From the NCBI GenBank assembly GCA_050943535.1, contig JBMNPJ010000001.1, forward strand, positions 62,001-126,000: a DNA stretch of 64,000 nt, in the 5' to 3' direction. This document shows positions 16,480 through 24,062 of this stretch, one piece after another; within the stretch, counting starts at the first letter, position 1, and every line of letters starts with the position of its first letter. The notes under the pieces are model-generated. The model was not told the origin of the DNA and ran no database searches. It saw only the letters and a list, made by a program, of their open reading frames with translations. Position numbers and translations under genes: made by a program. The DNA is from Massiliimalia sp050943535 (lineage in GTDB: Bacteria > Bacillota > Clostridia > Oscillospirales > Ruminococcaceae).

Positions 16480-16622
16480 GTATTGTAGCTGTTAAACCAT
16501 TAACAATAGATGGTTTTTCGACACAATCCACAGTTTTCATAAAAAACTGTTTTTGTTTGTATTTGTAATTGCTAAATAAAAATTTGAGTTGATTCGGTAA
16601 AATACAGGCAAAAAGTTTACAT

Positions 16623-16665
16623 AAAAACAGGGTTTGCTGCAAGCTGTTAAAAGCGCAGCAAACCC
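16623..16665 (-). terminator. Terminator of the 44-aa protein gene
   Basis: GGGTTTGCTG (read on the minus strand from 16665) pairs with CAGCAAACCC (ending 16630) across a 16-nt loop, followed by TGTTTTTAT on the minus strand. Confidence 0.75.
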
Positions 16666-16681
16666 GTAAAGATGCGATGAA

Positions 16682-16816
16682 TTATTCCGCCTGTAAATCA
16701 GTAGAAACATATTTTTGCCCATAGTCGGCGTAAAGACGGTCCGCAATCATTTGCAGTCCCTTTAACAAAAGCAGGATTCCTGCAAGAGCCGCTGTGATTT
16801 TCAGTAATGTTTTCAT
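16682..16816 (-). CDS. Small 44-aa single-span membrane protein, unknown
   Basis: A short frame starting MKTLLKITAALAGILLLLKG and ending STDLQAE. One hydrophobic helix (residues 5-20) is followed by a polar tail. AGGAGG lies eight bases before the ATG at 16816 and a proper terminator follows the stop, which argues that it is a real gene. No family is recognised. The layout (in-membrane N-terminus, short amphipathic tail) is like many small membrane-regulator proteins, but no function can be assigned. Confidence 0.62.
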   Translation of the reverse strand: MKTLLKITAALAGILLLLKGLQMIADRLYADYGQKYVSTDLQAE

Positions 16817-16942
16817 CGTCCATTCCTCCTAAAAGCAAGTTGTTAATTTTCTTAACATTATTGTACCAAATTGGAGACAAAAATTCAATCCGTTCCGTTG
16901 CAGAAGAGAAAATTTAACAATTTGGGGATGTTTCTTTTAGAT

Positions 16943-17737
16943 TTATTCCGGTTTCTTTTGCAGATCTAAAATGGTAACGTAATGGGGAATAGTAAAAGTT
17001 TCCGGTATGGTGTCCATATATGCCAGATGTTCTGCTTCCCAGCGGGCAATTTCCTCTGGACTGAGGGAAGAAGCGCCAATCCCGCGGCAGGCTTTCAGCC
17101 GGCCGTGCCAAGTTTCCCGGGTAAAAGGAATGTCCAGTACGTCGGTGAGCGCATGGGAAACCGTAAACCATTTGTCTGTCCATTCTGGTATTACTAAAGG
17201 ATGCCGTTTCATACCGCATCCGGTCCAGCTGGGATTGTATTTCAGCACCAATTCTTCACTTTTGAGGGCAATTTCACTTTCAAAGGGAAGCCAGCTCATA
17301 AAAAGAATACACAGGTGCCCTTGATCCTTTAAAACCCGATGAATCTTAGGGATTACCACATCTGGATCAAAATACATAAAGCACTGACAGGCAGTTACCA
17401 CATCAAATGTATGGGCAGGGAAGGGGATTTGTTCTGCCGGAGTAACCAGATAATCAATTTCCATCTCCTGTTCTTCTGAAAGCTTTTTAGCTTGAGCAAT
17501 CTGATTTTCTGAAATGTCGGTTCCGGTAAACCGGGCACCATAAGGATATAAATTTCGGGGAAGTACACCGGTACCAGTTCCCAGATCAAGGACGTTCTGC
17601 CCTTGGACACACAATCCTAAATCCAGAATTTTTTTGTAAAATTCCATGGGATAAATATCCCGGAATTTGGCATAATCTTCTGAGGTTTTTCCCCAGTCAA
17701 ATCCATGTCCATGATCGATATTGTGTTTGGTAATCAT
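16943..17737 (-). CDS. SAM-dependent methyltransferase (class I)
   Basis: A 264-aa protein with the S-adenosylmethionine motif I VLDLGTGTGVLP (residues about 48-59), the acidic motif TGTDISENQI, and post-motif FDVVTACQCFMYFDP. It belongs to the Methyltransf_11/25 type; the substrate cannot be told. The chosen start at 17737 keeps the conserved HGFDWGKTSEDYAKFRDIYP region and has AAAGGA 12 bases upstream; the frame is open 41 codons further but those residues look unconserved and overlap the terminator of gdhA. Confidence 0.82.
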   Translation of the reverse strand: MITKHNIDHGHGFDWGKTSEDYAKFRDIYPMEFYKKILDLGLCVQGQNVLDLGTGTGVLPRNLYPYGARFTGTDISENQIAQAKKLSEEQEMEIDYLVTPAEQIPFPAHTFDVVTACQCFMYFDPDVVIPKIHRVLKDQGHLCILFMSWLPFESEIALKSEELVLKYNPSWTGCGMKRHPLVIPEWTDKWFTVSHALTDVLDIPFTRETWHGRLKACRGIGASSLSPEEIARWEAEHLAYMDTIPETFTIPHYVTILDLQKKPE

Positions 17738-17798
17738 AGCTGATACAAATCCTTTCGTCGTATGAATCTGGTTTGTTTTATATAATATAGGAATAAAC

Positions 17799-17836
17799 AA
17801 AGCCCAGACTGCAAATTGATGCAGTCTGGGCTTTTT
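17799..17836. terminator. Bidirectional terminator, end of gdhA
   Basis: A 15-bp perfect stem (core AGCCCAGACTGCA / TGCAGTCTGGGCT) with a 6-nt loop, T5 on the plus strand and TTTGTTTATT on the minus strand. It lies just downstream of the gdhA stop. Confidence 0.85.
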
Positions 17837-17879
17837 AAGGAAGTAAAATTCAATAGACAATAATAGGAAAATAAATGAT

Positions 17880-19211
17880 TTACATACCCTGTGCCAGCAT
17901 AGCTTCTGCTACTTTTTCAAAACCAGCAATATTTGCACCGGCAACATAGTCGCCTTCCATGCCATAACGTTTTGCAGCATCATCCAGTTTGCGGAAGATG
18001 TTTACCATGATGTCTTTCAGTTTTGCATCTACTTCTGCTGCAGTCCAGGACAGACGTTCGCTGTTCTGAGACATTTCCAAAGCGGAAGTAGCAACGCCAC
18101 CTGCGTTAGCAGCTTTACCAGGAGCAAACATTACGTGATTTTCCTGCAGGTATTTAGTAGCTTCCATAGTAGTAGGCATGTTAGCACCTTCTGCAACTGC
18201 GAAGCAACCGTTAGCAACCAGATGTTTTGCGTCTTCCAGATCCAGTTCGTTCTGGGTAGCGCAAGGCAGAGCCACGTCACATGGGGTTTCCCATACACGG
18301 CCTTCTGTATGATATACAGCATTTGGACGGTATTTGGTGTATTCGCTCAAACGAGCACGTTTTACTTCTTTAATTTCTTTTACTGCATCCAGATCAATGC
18401 CTTCTGCATCGTAAACCCAACCGGTAGAGTCGCTGAGAGTAACTACTTTTGCACCCAGTTCAGTTGCTTTTTCAGCTGCATAAATTGCAACGTTACCTGC
18501 ACCGGAAATAACAACAGTTTTGCCTTTCAGGTCTTTGCCGTTGGTTTTCAACATTTCGTCAGTTAAGTACAATAAACCATAACCAGTAGCCTGAGTACGG
18601 ATCAAAGAACCGCCGTAGCTGAGACCTTTACCGGTCAGAACGCCTTCATACAGACCGGTAATCCGTTTGTACTGGCCATACAGGTAACCAATTTCACGAG
18701 CACCTACGCCGATGTCACCAGCTGGAACGTCTGTATCAGCGCCTACATATTTGTACAGTTCGGTCATAAAGCTCTGGCAGAAAGCCATTACTTCACGGTC
18801 AGATTTGCCTTTTGGATCAAAGTCAGAACCGCCTTTACCGCCGCCGATTGGCAGACCAGTCAAGGAGTTTTTAAAGATCTGTTCAAAGCCCAGGAATTTA
18901 ATGATGCTCAGGGTAACGTTGTCACGGAACCGCAGACCACCTTTGTAAGGGCCAATTGCATTGTTAAACTGTACACGGTAACCAGTGTTAACCTGCATCT
19001 GACCTTTGTCGTCTACCCATGGTACACGGAACATAACGATTCTTTCTGGAATAACCATTCTTTCCAGAAGAGCTTCCCGGCGGTAAACATCTTCATGCGC
19101 GTTAATAACCGGAGCCAAAGATTCCAAAACTTCTTTTACAGCCTGCAAAAATTCTGGCTGATCCGGATACTGCTTATTGACTTTTTCCAATACTTCGCTG
19201 ATGTAAGACAT
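17880..19211 (-). CDS. gdhA: NADP-type glutamate dehydrogenase
   Basis: A 443-aa protein of normal family length. It shows the GLRFRDNV and GGGKGGSDFDPKGKSD glutamate-site motifs with the catalytic Lys, the PAGDIGVGAREIGYLYG segment, and a Rossmann motif VVISGAGNVAIYAAEKA near residue 235. It interconverts 2-oxoglutarate plus ammonia with glutamate in the cytoplasm; the sequence resembles the NADP-dependent biosynthetic class. AAAGGGG precedes the ATG. It is monocistronic with its own promoter and terminator. Confidence 0.96.
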   Translation of the reverse strand: MSYISEVLEKVNKQYPDQPEFLQAVKEVLESLAPVINAHEDVYRREALLERMVIPERIVMFRVPWVDDKGQMQVNTGYRVQFNNAIGPYKGGLRFRDNVTLSIIKFLGFEQIFKNSLTGLPIGGGKGGSDFDPKGKSDREVMAFCQSFMTELYKYVGADTDVPAGDIGVGAREIGYLYGQYKRITGLYEGVLTGKGLSYGGSLIRTQATGYGLLYLTDEMLKTNGKDLKGKTVVISGAGNVAIYAAEKATELGAKVVTLSDSTGWVYDAEGIDLDAVKEIKEVKRARLSEYTKYRPNAVYHTEGRVWETPCDVALPCATQNELDLEDAKHLVANGCFAVAEGANMPTTMEATKYLQENHVMFAPGKAANAGGVATSALEMSQNSERLSWTAAEVDAKLKDIMVNIFRKLDDAAKRYGMEGDYVAGANIAGFEKVAEAMLAQGM

Positions 19212-19340
19212 TGATTACTACCCCTTTATCAAGTAAATTTGAAAGGAAAGAACAGCGATCCTGCAATTTAAGAAACAACAGAATCGGAATCGGTGCCATG
19301 TACCTTCCCAAACATGATACCAGCTGTCCTGTTGAGACTT

Positions 19341-19369
19341 ATTATAACTGATTCATGAAAGAAACGCAA
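19341..19369 (-). promoter_or_regulatory. Promoter of gdhA
   Basis: On the minus strand TTGCGT (19364-19369), 17-bp spacer, TATAAT (19341-19346). It predicts a leader of about 120 nt; no known riboswitch was recognised in that leader. Confidence 0.68.
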
Positions 19370-19502
19370 GCGTTTTTTGCAGAAAATTTCATTTTTTTTA
19401 CCATAATCAAGAGATTTAGGTAAAATATGCAGGAATGTTTAAAAATATTTCAAATTTGTAATCAAATTGCAAAAACGATTTAAAGCGGTACAGAGATGAA
19501 GC

Positions 19503-20201
19503 TTAAAAAGAGAGAACGCCGCCCAGCATCAGTGCAGAAACAATGGAAATAACCAGAATAATGGCTGCCAGCAAAAGCGGAATCCATTGTCTGGAAGGAT
19601 GGCTGTGTTCTCCTTCGGTATGTAAAGGGGTCAAGTGAGCTTTTTTCAGAATATTGGAAAACGGCTTGTAAAGGAACAGGGTCAGCGCCATATTCAGTCC
19701 CCCTTTAATCAGGTTAAAAGGAAGAAATACAGGAACCAGCATTGCTTTTACAGTTTCTCTTGGTGTAAGCAGATAATATGGTGTAATCAAATAGTTCCAT
19801 AAAATCATCAGAACTGTCATCAGAATGGTTCCCACAAGAAGTCCGATTACTGCACCGGAAAAACTGCGTTTCTTTTTGTAGATAGCGGCAGCAGTCACTG
19901 AGAAAGCAGCGGTAGAAAGCACGTTCATCAACAAGCCAATGGGGCCGGTGTCGCTGATGGTAACCATTTCAATTAAGGACACAACCAATGACATGATAAA
20001 ACTGGAAAGAGGACCAAACAAGAATCCTCCGATGGTTATGACCACATCTTTTGGTTCATACTTTAAAAAAGATACCAGTGGAATACGGAACACAAATACG
20101 CACAGGTAAGCAATGGCAGATAAAACAGCCAGCAGTACCAGTTTTTGTGTGTGGGCAGCATGAGAAACTGCCTGCATTTGACTTTGATTTTGATTGGACA
20201 T
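19503..20201 (-). CDS. ribU: Riboflavin ECF transporter S component (RibU-like)
   Basis: A 232-aa integral membrane protein with about six helices. FLKYEPKDVVITIGGFLFGP is typical of RibU-type substrate-capture subunits; an additional hydrophobic segment near the C-terminus (WIPLLLAAIILVISIVSA) extends it. It binds riboflavin and works with the shared EcfA/EcfA'/EcfT module, not encoded here. The start is the ATG at 20201 with AGGAGG upstream. Control by an FMN riboswitch (20349-20471) strongly supports the riboflavin assignment. Confidence 0.93.
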   Translation of the reverse strand: MSNQNQSQMQAVSHAAHTQKLVLLAVLSAIAYLCVFVFRIPLVSFLKYEPKDVVITIGGFLFGPLSSFIMSLVVSLIEMVTISDTGPIGLLMNVLSTAAFSVTAAAIYKKKRSFSGAVIGLLVGTILMTVLMILWNYLITPYYLLTPRETVKAMLVPVFLPFNLIKGGLNMALTLFLYKPFSNILKKAHLTPLHTEGEHSHPSRQWIPLLLAAIILVISIVSALMLGGVLSF

Positions 20202-20270
20202 GGAAAAACCTCCTGTTTTCCATGTCTGCCAAAGGGGAGGGTACCTACTTGTTTTGCGGAACTGTTCAAT

Positions 20271-20301
20271 AAAAAACGCCCTCAACTTTTCGTTGAGGGC
20301 G
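20271..20301 (-). terminator. FMN riboswitch expression-platform terminator
   Basis: On the minus strand CGCCCTCAAC pairs with GTTGAGGGCG (10 bp, loop of 5), followed by TTTTTT. GTACC just after the aptamer (20345-20349) can pair with GGTAC at 20303-20307 next to this stem, a plausible antiterminator seed. Confidence 0.88.
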
Positions 20302-20348
20302 CGTACCGCAAAAACACTGCCTGCGTATTGACGCAAGCAGACAAGGTA

Positions 20349-20471
20349 CTGTTTCTTTCATCCGGACTTTAACCGTTGGTTCCGGAATTTAACCGGATCG
20401 GCTTCCATGCAAATGGCAGGAAGCTCGCGGACTATACCGCCAGTGGAGAATTTCACTCCGCCCTGAAACAG
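20349..20471 (-). ncRNA. FMN riboswitch (RFN element)
   Basis: Read on the minus strand, the element has the closing helix CTGTTTC / GAAACAG (20465-20471 with 20349-20355) and the invariant blocks AGGGCGGAGTGAAATTC, CTGGCGGTATAGTCCGCGAG, and AACGGTTAAAGTCCGGATG. These match the RFN consensus closely. FMN binding should favour the terminator at 20271-20301 and switch off ribU. Confidence 0.96.
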
Positions 20472-20521
20472 ACATGAGATTTTATTTTTATAGTGCACAG
20501 CAAATTACTGTACTCATCAAC

Positions 20522-20550
20522 AGTATAGGATTTTTTGTCTTGATTGTCAA
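20522..20550 (-). promoter_or_regulatory. Promoter of the FMN riboswitch/ribU transcript
   Basis: On the minus strand TTGACA (20545-20550), 17-bp spacer, TATACT (20522-20527). Confidence 0.82.
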
Positions 20551-20645
20551 CCCTTTTACAGATTGTACCAGCGGATAAAGATCTGAAAACTTTTTAAGAC
20601 AAAATGAACAGAGAGAAAATTTTTGAAAGTTTACGTCAATAAAAC

Positions 20646-20673
20646 TTGCATTTTACAAAAAATATGCTATGAT
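20646..20673 (+). promoter_or_regulatory. Promoter of the lipid kinase gene
   Basis: TTGCAT (20646-20651), 16-bp spacer, TATGAT (20668-20673) with TGC immediately upstream (extended -10). Confidence 0.65.
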
Positions 20674-20789
20674 AAAATCGTATAAAAATGGCAGTCATAT
20701 GATAAAATATGAAAAACATTGCTGGAACAGTCCATTCATCAGGTGTGTTTTAGAATACAGCTGATTTGATTAAAGAAAGGAAGAGTTGT

Positions 20790-21758
20790 TTGGCACGGAA
20801 AAAACTGTTGTTTATTTTTAATCCTTGGTCTGGAAAAGCACAGGTGAAACAAAAGTTATTTGACATCATTGACCGGTTTGTAAAAGCTGGATACCAAGTC
20901 ACGGTGCATCCTACCCAGGAAAAGCTGGACGCGCGAAATGTGGCAAAAAAAAGCGCCAAAAAGTTTGATGTTATTGTAGCCAGCGGCGGAGACGGCACCA
21001 TGAACGAAGTAGTGGATGGTCTGATGGAATGTGAAAAGCGCCCCCTGTTAGGGTATATTCCTACTGGCACCGTCAACGATTTTGCTTCCAGCTTGAAAAT
21101 TTCAAAAAATATTATGAAAGCAGTAGACGGAATTTTACAGGGAAAAACCTTTGCCTGTGACATCGGAAGCTTTAACGAAGAATACTTTACTTATGTAGCG
21201 GCATTCGGCGCATTTACAGATGTGGCGTATCAAACCCCTCAGCAAAGCAAAAATATGCTGGGTAAAATGGCATATGTGCTGGAAGGGATGAAGCGGCTGG
21301 GAAATTTGCAGGCATATCCTATGCGGGTAGAGTATGATGGCAATGTAATTGAAGAGAACTTTTTGTTTGGCATGGTTACAAACTCCACTTCTGTAGGTGG
21401 GTTCAAAGGAATCAGCGGTAAGGGAGTCAAAATGGATGACGGCTTATTTGAAGTGTCTCTGATTAAGATGCCGAAAAATCCGCTGGAAATGCAGATGATT
21501 ATCAACTCTCTCTTAACCAGAGAACCCAATGAATATGTTCATTCTTTCCGTTCTGGAGAAATTCATTTTTACAGTGAAACGCCAGTGCCTTGGACGTTGG
21601 ATGGGGAATATGGAGGTTCTATCCAGCAGGCTGTAATCCATAACCATAAACAGGCGATTTCTATTTTGACTACCAAAGAGCAGTCAAAATCAGAAGTGAA
21701 AAAGGAAGAAAAACAGCCAAATCCTGCAGCGGAAAACAGCAGTGCTGCTGGGGTATGA
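20790..21758 (+). CDS. Diacylglycerol kinase-type lipid kinase (YegS/BmrU family)
   Basis: A 322-aa protein with the DAGK catalytic-domain hallmarks: FIFNPWSGKAQVKQKL at the N-terminus, VASGGDGTMNEVVDGL (nucleotide-binding GGDGT), LGYIPTGTVNDFA, and a C-terminal PWTLDGEYGG. It would phosphorylate diacylglycerol or a related lipid at the membrane. The start is TTG at 20790, six bases after AAGGAAG. The last 25 residues are a charged, low-complexity tail absent from most homologues. Confidence 0.88.
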   Translation: MARKKLLFIFNPWSGKAQVKQKLFDIIDRFVKAGYQVTVHPTQEKLDARNVAKKSAKKFDVIVASGGDGTMNEVVDGLMECEKRPLLGYIPTGTVNDFASSLKISKNIMKAVDGILQGKTFACDIGSFNEEYFTYVAAFGAFTDVAYQTPQQSKNMLGKMAYVLEGMKRLGNLQAYPMRVEYDGNVIEENFLFGMVTNSTSVGGFKGISGKGVKMDDGLFEVSLIKMPKNPLEMQMIINSLLTREPNEYVHSFRSGEIHFYSETPVPWTLDGEYGGSIQQAVIHNHKQAISILTTKEQSKSEVKKEEKQPNPAAENSSAAGV

Positions 21759-21783
21759 TAAAAACAGAAAAGATTAATCTTGC

Positions 21784-21819
21784 AAGGGGTATTGCAGTTA
21801 TTTTGCAGTACCCCTTTAA
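21784..21819 (+). terminator. Terminator after the lipid kinase gene
   Basis: AAGGGGTA plus TTGCA pair with TGCA plus TACCCCTT around a short loop, with one T-G pair; the following T run is short (TTTAAT), so termination may be partial. Confidence 0.6.
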
Positions 21820-21961
21820 TCAATAATTGATAGTGTGGATTGCAAGAATCGCTCTAAAAAGGGATTTTTTGTTGAATTCTCTCAGTTTTTTAAGTGATAT
21901 CTTGGCTAATTTCTCACTTTGACTGCGAAAAATTTACTTACGACGGCTCTTTTTGATGTGA

Positions 21962-22078
21962 TATAATACAAAGGACAAATGACCATTGCGGTTTAGACAA
22001 GTGGCGAAGCGAAGGTTTTGCTGCTTTTCTTTTTGTCATTTGGACTGTGATGTCCCAATATCGAAAGGAGTTTAACCA
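21962..22078 (+). promoter_or_regulatory. Promoter and structured leader of the DUF2798 gene
   Basis: A TATAAT box (21962-21967) with TTACGA 18 bp upstream predicts a start near 21974. In the roughly 105-nt leader, CAAATGAC (21976-21983) pairs exactly with GTCATTTG (22035-22042), enclosing about 50 nt that includes a smaller GAAGC/GCTTT-type helix. A five-codon frame (MTIAV, 21979-21996) lies in the 5' arm with AAAGGA just upstream. The rest of the 21759-21961 gap has only a terminator and A/T-rich sequence. No known riboswitch consensus fits. Confidence 0.5.
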
Positions 22079-22549
22079 ATGCCCAAAACAAAATTTCAAA
22101 ATGTCATTTTTACAATTATTATGGCTGCCATCATGGTGTATGGAATGGTAGTATATAACGTAGCGTTAAATACAGGTGGGGTATCCAATCAAACCTTTTT
22201 GTTGGCACTGCATGAAATGCCGATTATGCTGCCCATTGCATTTATTCTGGAATTTTTTGTGGTGGAAAAACTGGCAGTTCGTCTTGCATTTTCCTTTATG
22301 CGCCCTACAGATCGTCCTCAGTTTATTACTTATGCAATTTCTATCATGATTGTATGTATTATGTGCCCTGTTATGAGTTTGATTGCTACCTTGCTGTTTA
22401 AACAGCCGAGCTTTGGAACCTGGATTCATACATTTGGGTGTAATTTGCCTATGGCATTGCTGTGGCAGCTGCTTTACTGCGGTCCTCTTGCCAGATTGAT
22501 TTTCCGAACTTTATTCCGCAAACAATTGGCGCAGCAGAATCCAGCATAA
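22079..22549 (+). CDS. DUF2798 family membrane protein
   Basis: A 156-aa protein with four hydrophobic helices. The start VIFTIIMAAIMVYGMVVYN and the middle PIAFILEFFVVEKLA match the DUF2798 pattern of short membrane proteins. Function is unknown in the family. AAAGGAG lies eight bases before the ATG. It is preceded by an unusual folded leader and followed by a good terminator, and is probably monocistronic. Confidence 0.82.
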   Translation: MPKTKFQNVIFTIIMAAIMVYGMVVYNVALNTGGVSNQTFLLALHEMPIMLPIAFILEFFVVEKLAVRLAFSFMRPTDRPQFITYAISIMIVCIMCPVMSLIATLLFKQPSFGTWIHTFGCNLPMALLWQLLYCGPLARLIFRTLFRKQLAQQNPA

Positions 22550-22580
22550 TCATTCTGGATAAATCAATAATTGATCGTGA

Positions 22581-22619
22581 AAAAGCCCATTCTGATAATC
22601 CGTCAGGATGGGCTTTTTT
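22581..22619 (+). terminator. Terminator after the DUF2798 gene
   Basis: AAAGCCCATTCTGA pairs with TCAGGATGGGCTTT (one T-G pair), loop of 7, followed by six T. Confidence 0.87.
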
Positions 22620-22687
22620 ATGCCTTTCTTTCTAAAGCAAAAACCGGTAATTTACAAAAAATACTTTATTTTTCCTTTTTTTATGAT

Positions 22688-22705
22688 ATACTATCAATAT
22701 AGTAT
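22688..22705. promoter_or_regulatory. Palindromic operator-like site over the flavodoxin promoter
   Basis: ATACTAT-CAAT-ATAGTAT is a perfect 7-4-7 palindrome overlapping a possible -10 (TATACT, 22687-22692), 33 bp before the first gene. This is the size and position of a TetR- or PadR-type operator. The cognate regulator is not next door. Confidence 0.55.
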
Positions 22706-22737
22706 GAATTGAAAATAAAAGTTGAAAGGAATCTAAT

Positions 22738-23253
22738 ATGAAATTAATACTGACTGATAAGCCCATTGACAGAATGGATCAAATAAGCCAGGATATCAAA
22801 TATATTGATCTGTCATCTTGCAACATTGCCAACTGTGTTGGCTGCTTTGGATGCTGGACCAAAACACCGGGGAAGTGCGTCATTCGGGATGATGCAGTAA
22901 AAGTTTATCCATATATTGCTCAAAGTGACCAGGTAATGTATATCAGCCGGATTCGGTACGGCGGATATGACACCGTGATGAAAACCATGTTGGAACGGGC
23001 AATTCCCATTCAGCAGGCATTTATTCGGCTGGTTAATGGGGAAACCCATCATGTTCAGCGAAATGTTGTTCCCAAACAAGCTACTGTAATTGCGTATGGT
23101 GCTGAAGACAAAGAAGAACAGGAACTGTTTTCCCAACTGGTAGCCCGAAACGCCCATAATATGAATTTTGAAAGTTATCAGATTATTTTTACAGAGGAAT
23201 CTAAATTAGAAGAAGTCGTAAAAAGGGAGGTGGAACAATGGGAAAAATCATGA
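22738..23253 (+). CDS. Flavodoxin-family NAD(P)H oxidoreductase-like protein
   Basis: A 171-aa protein related to NADPH-dependent FMN reductases. The cysteine-rich segment NCVGCFGCWTKTPGKCVIRD is the clear family signature. The usual N-terminal FMN-phosphate loop (GSPR-like) is missing: the protein begins directly MKLILTDKPIDRM. Its gene overlaps the next flavodoxin-like gene by 16 bp, and that product does carry the loop, so the two may act as a complex or share a role. Substrate unknown. Confidence 0.75.
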   Translation: MKLILTDKPIDRMDQISQDIKYIDLSSCNIANCVGCFGCWTKTPGKCVIRDDAVKVYPYIAQSDQVMYISRIRYGGYDTVMKTMLERAIPIQQAFIRLVNGETHHVQRNVVPKQATVIAYGAEDKEEQELFSQLVARNAHNMNFESYQIIFTEESKLEEVVKREVEQWEKS

Positions 23254-23849
23254 TCATTAATGCAAGCCCCAGAGCTCCAAAATCCAATTCTAAACAATAT
23301 GGAGATATCTTTACAAAATACAGTAAATGGCCGGTAGAATACTTTAATTTGACCAAAAGGAATCATGAACAGCTTTGTCAGGAAATGGAGCGTTTTTCAG
23401 ATGTGCTGTTTGTTTTTCCTTTATATGCGGATTCTATTCCAGTTACGCTTTTAAATTTTTTGAAAGTATTGGAACAACATCCGGTTCGAAACAATCCGGT
23501 GATATCAGTGCTGATTAACTGTGGTTTTATTGAACCGTACCAAAATGAGATTGCAGTAAAAATGGTACAGTTGTTTTGCAAGCGCAATGGCTATCCGTTT
23601 GGTTCTGTATTAAAAATTGGAGGCGGTGAAGCAATTTTAACCACTCCTTTTCGATTTTTGGCAGTGAGAAAGATTCACAAATTGGCAAGATCCATCCAAC
23701 TTAAACAATATCAGAACCTGCGTGTAACAATGCCCATTTCCAAAAAGATGTTCCTCAATGCGTCAACTCGTTACTGGATTCAGTACGGGGCAAAAAACGG
23801 CATTACAAAAGAACAGATGGAAACCATGAAAATTGAATCATCTCATTAA
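23238..23849 (+). CDS. Flavodoxin-like fold protein (NAD(P)H-dependent oxidoreductase)
   Basis: A 203-aa protein starting MIINASPRAPKSNSKQYG, a phosphate-binding loop for FMN, followed by FSDVLFVFPLYADSIPVTLLNF as in flavodoxin-like oxidoreductases. The C-terminal half (KMFLNASTRYW) is less typical. GGGAGG precedes its ATG, which lies inside the end of the upstream flavodoxin-like gene. The pair forms a two-gene operon ended by the long hairpin at 23874. Confidence 0.74.
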   Translation: MGKIMIINASPRAPKSNSKQYGDIFTKYSKWPVEYFNLTKRNHEQLCQEMERFSDVLFVFPLYADSIPVTLLNFLKVLEQHPVRNNPVISVLINCGFIEPYQNEIAVKMVQLFCKRNGYPFGSVLKIGGGEAILTTPFRFLAVRKIHKLARSIQLKQYQNLRVTMPISKKMFLNASTRYWIQYGAKNGITKEQMETMKIESSH

Positions 23850-23873
23850 TCTATAAACATAAAACCATAATCT

Positions 23874-23946
23874 GCACGGAAAGTGATGTTGAGGGAGGAA
23901 AACTCTGGTAACAATGTTTTTCCTCAATAAGCTTTCCGTGCTTTTT
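23874..23946 (+). terminator. Long-stem intrinsic terminator
   Basis: A 10-bp outer stem (GCACGGAAAG / CTTTCCGTGC) encloses a second stem (TTGAGG...AAAA with TTTTTCCTCAA) and is followed by TTTTTAT. Confidence 0.82.
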
Positions 23947-23996
23947 ATCAAAATATGATGGAAGCGAAAAATAAAATATTCTCTATTTTAGATTGG

Positions 23997-24025
23997 TTGA
24001 AAATGTCATAAAAATATGGTAGACT
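23997..24025 (+). promoter_or_regulatory. Promoter of the sugar isomerase-like gene
   Basis: TTGAAA (23997-24002), 17-bp spacer, TAGACT (24020-24025) with TGG upstream of the -10. Confidence 0.65.
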
Positions 24026-24062
24026 AAAAAGCTAATCATAAGGGGAAGGGATGTCTTGAAAA

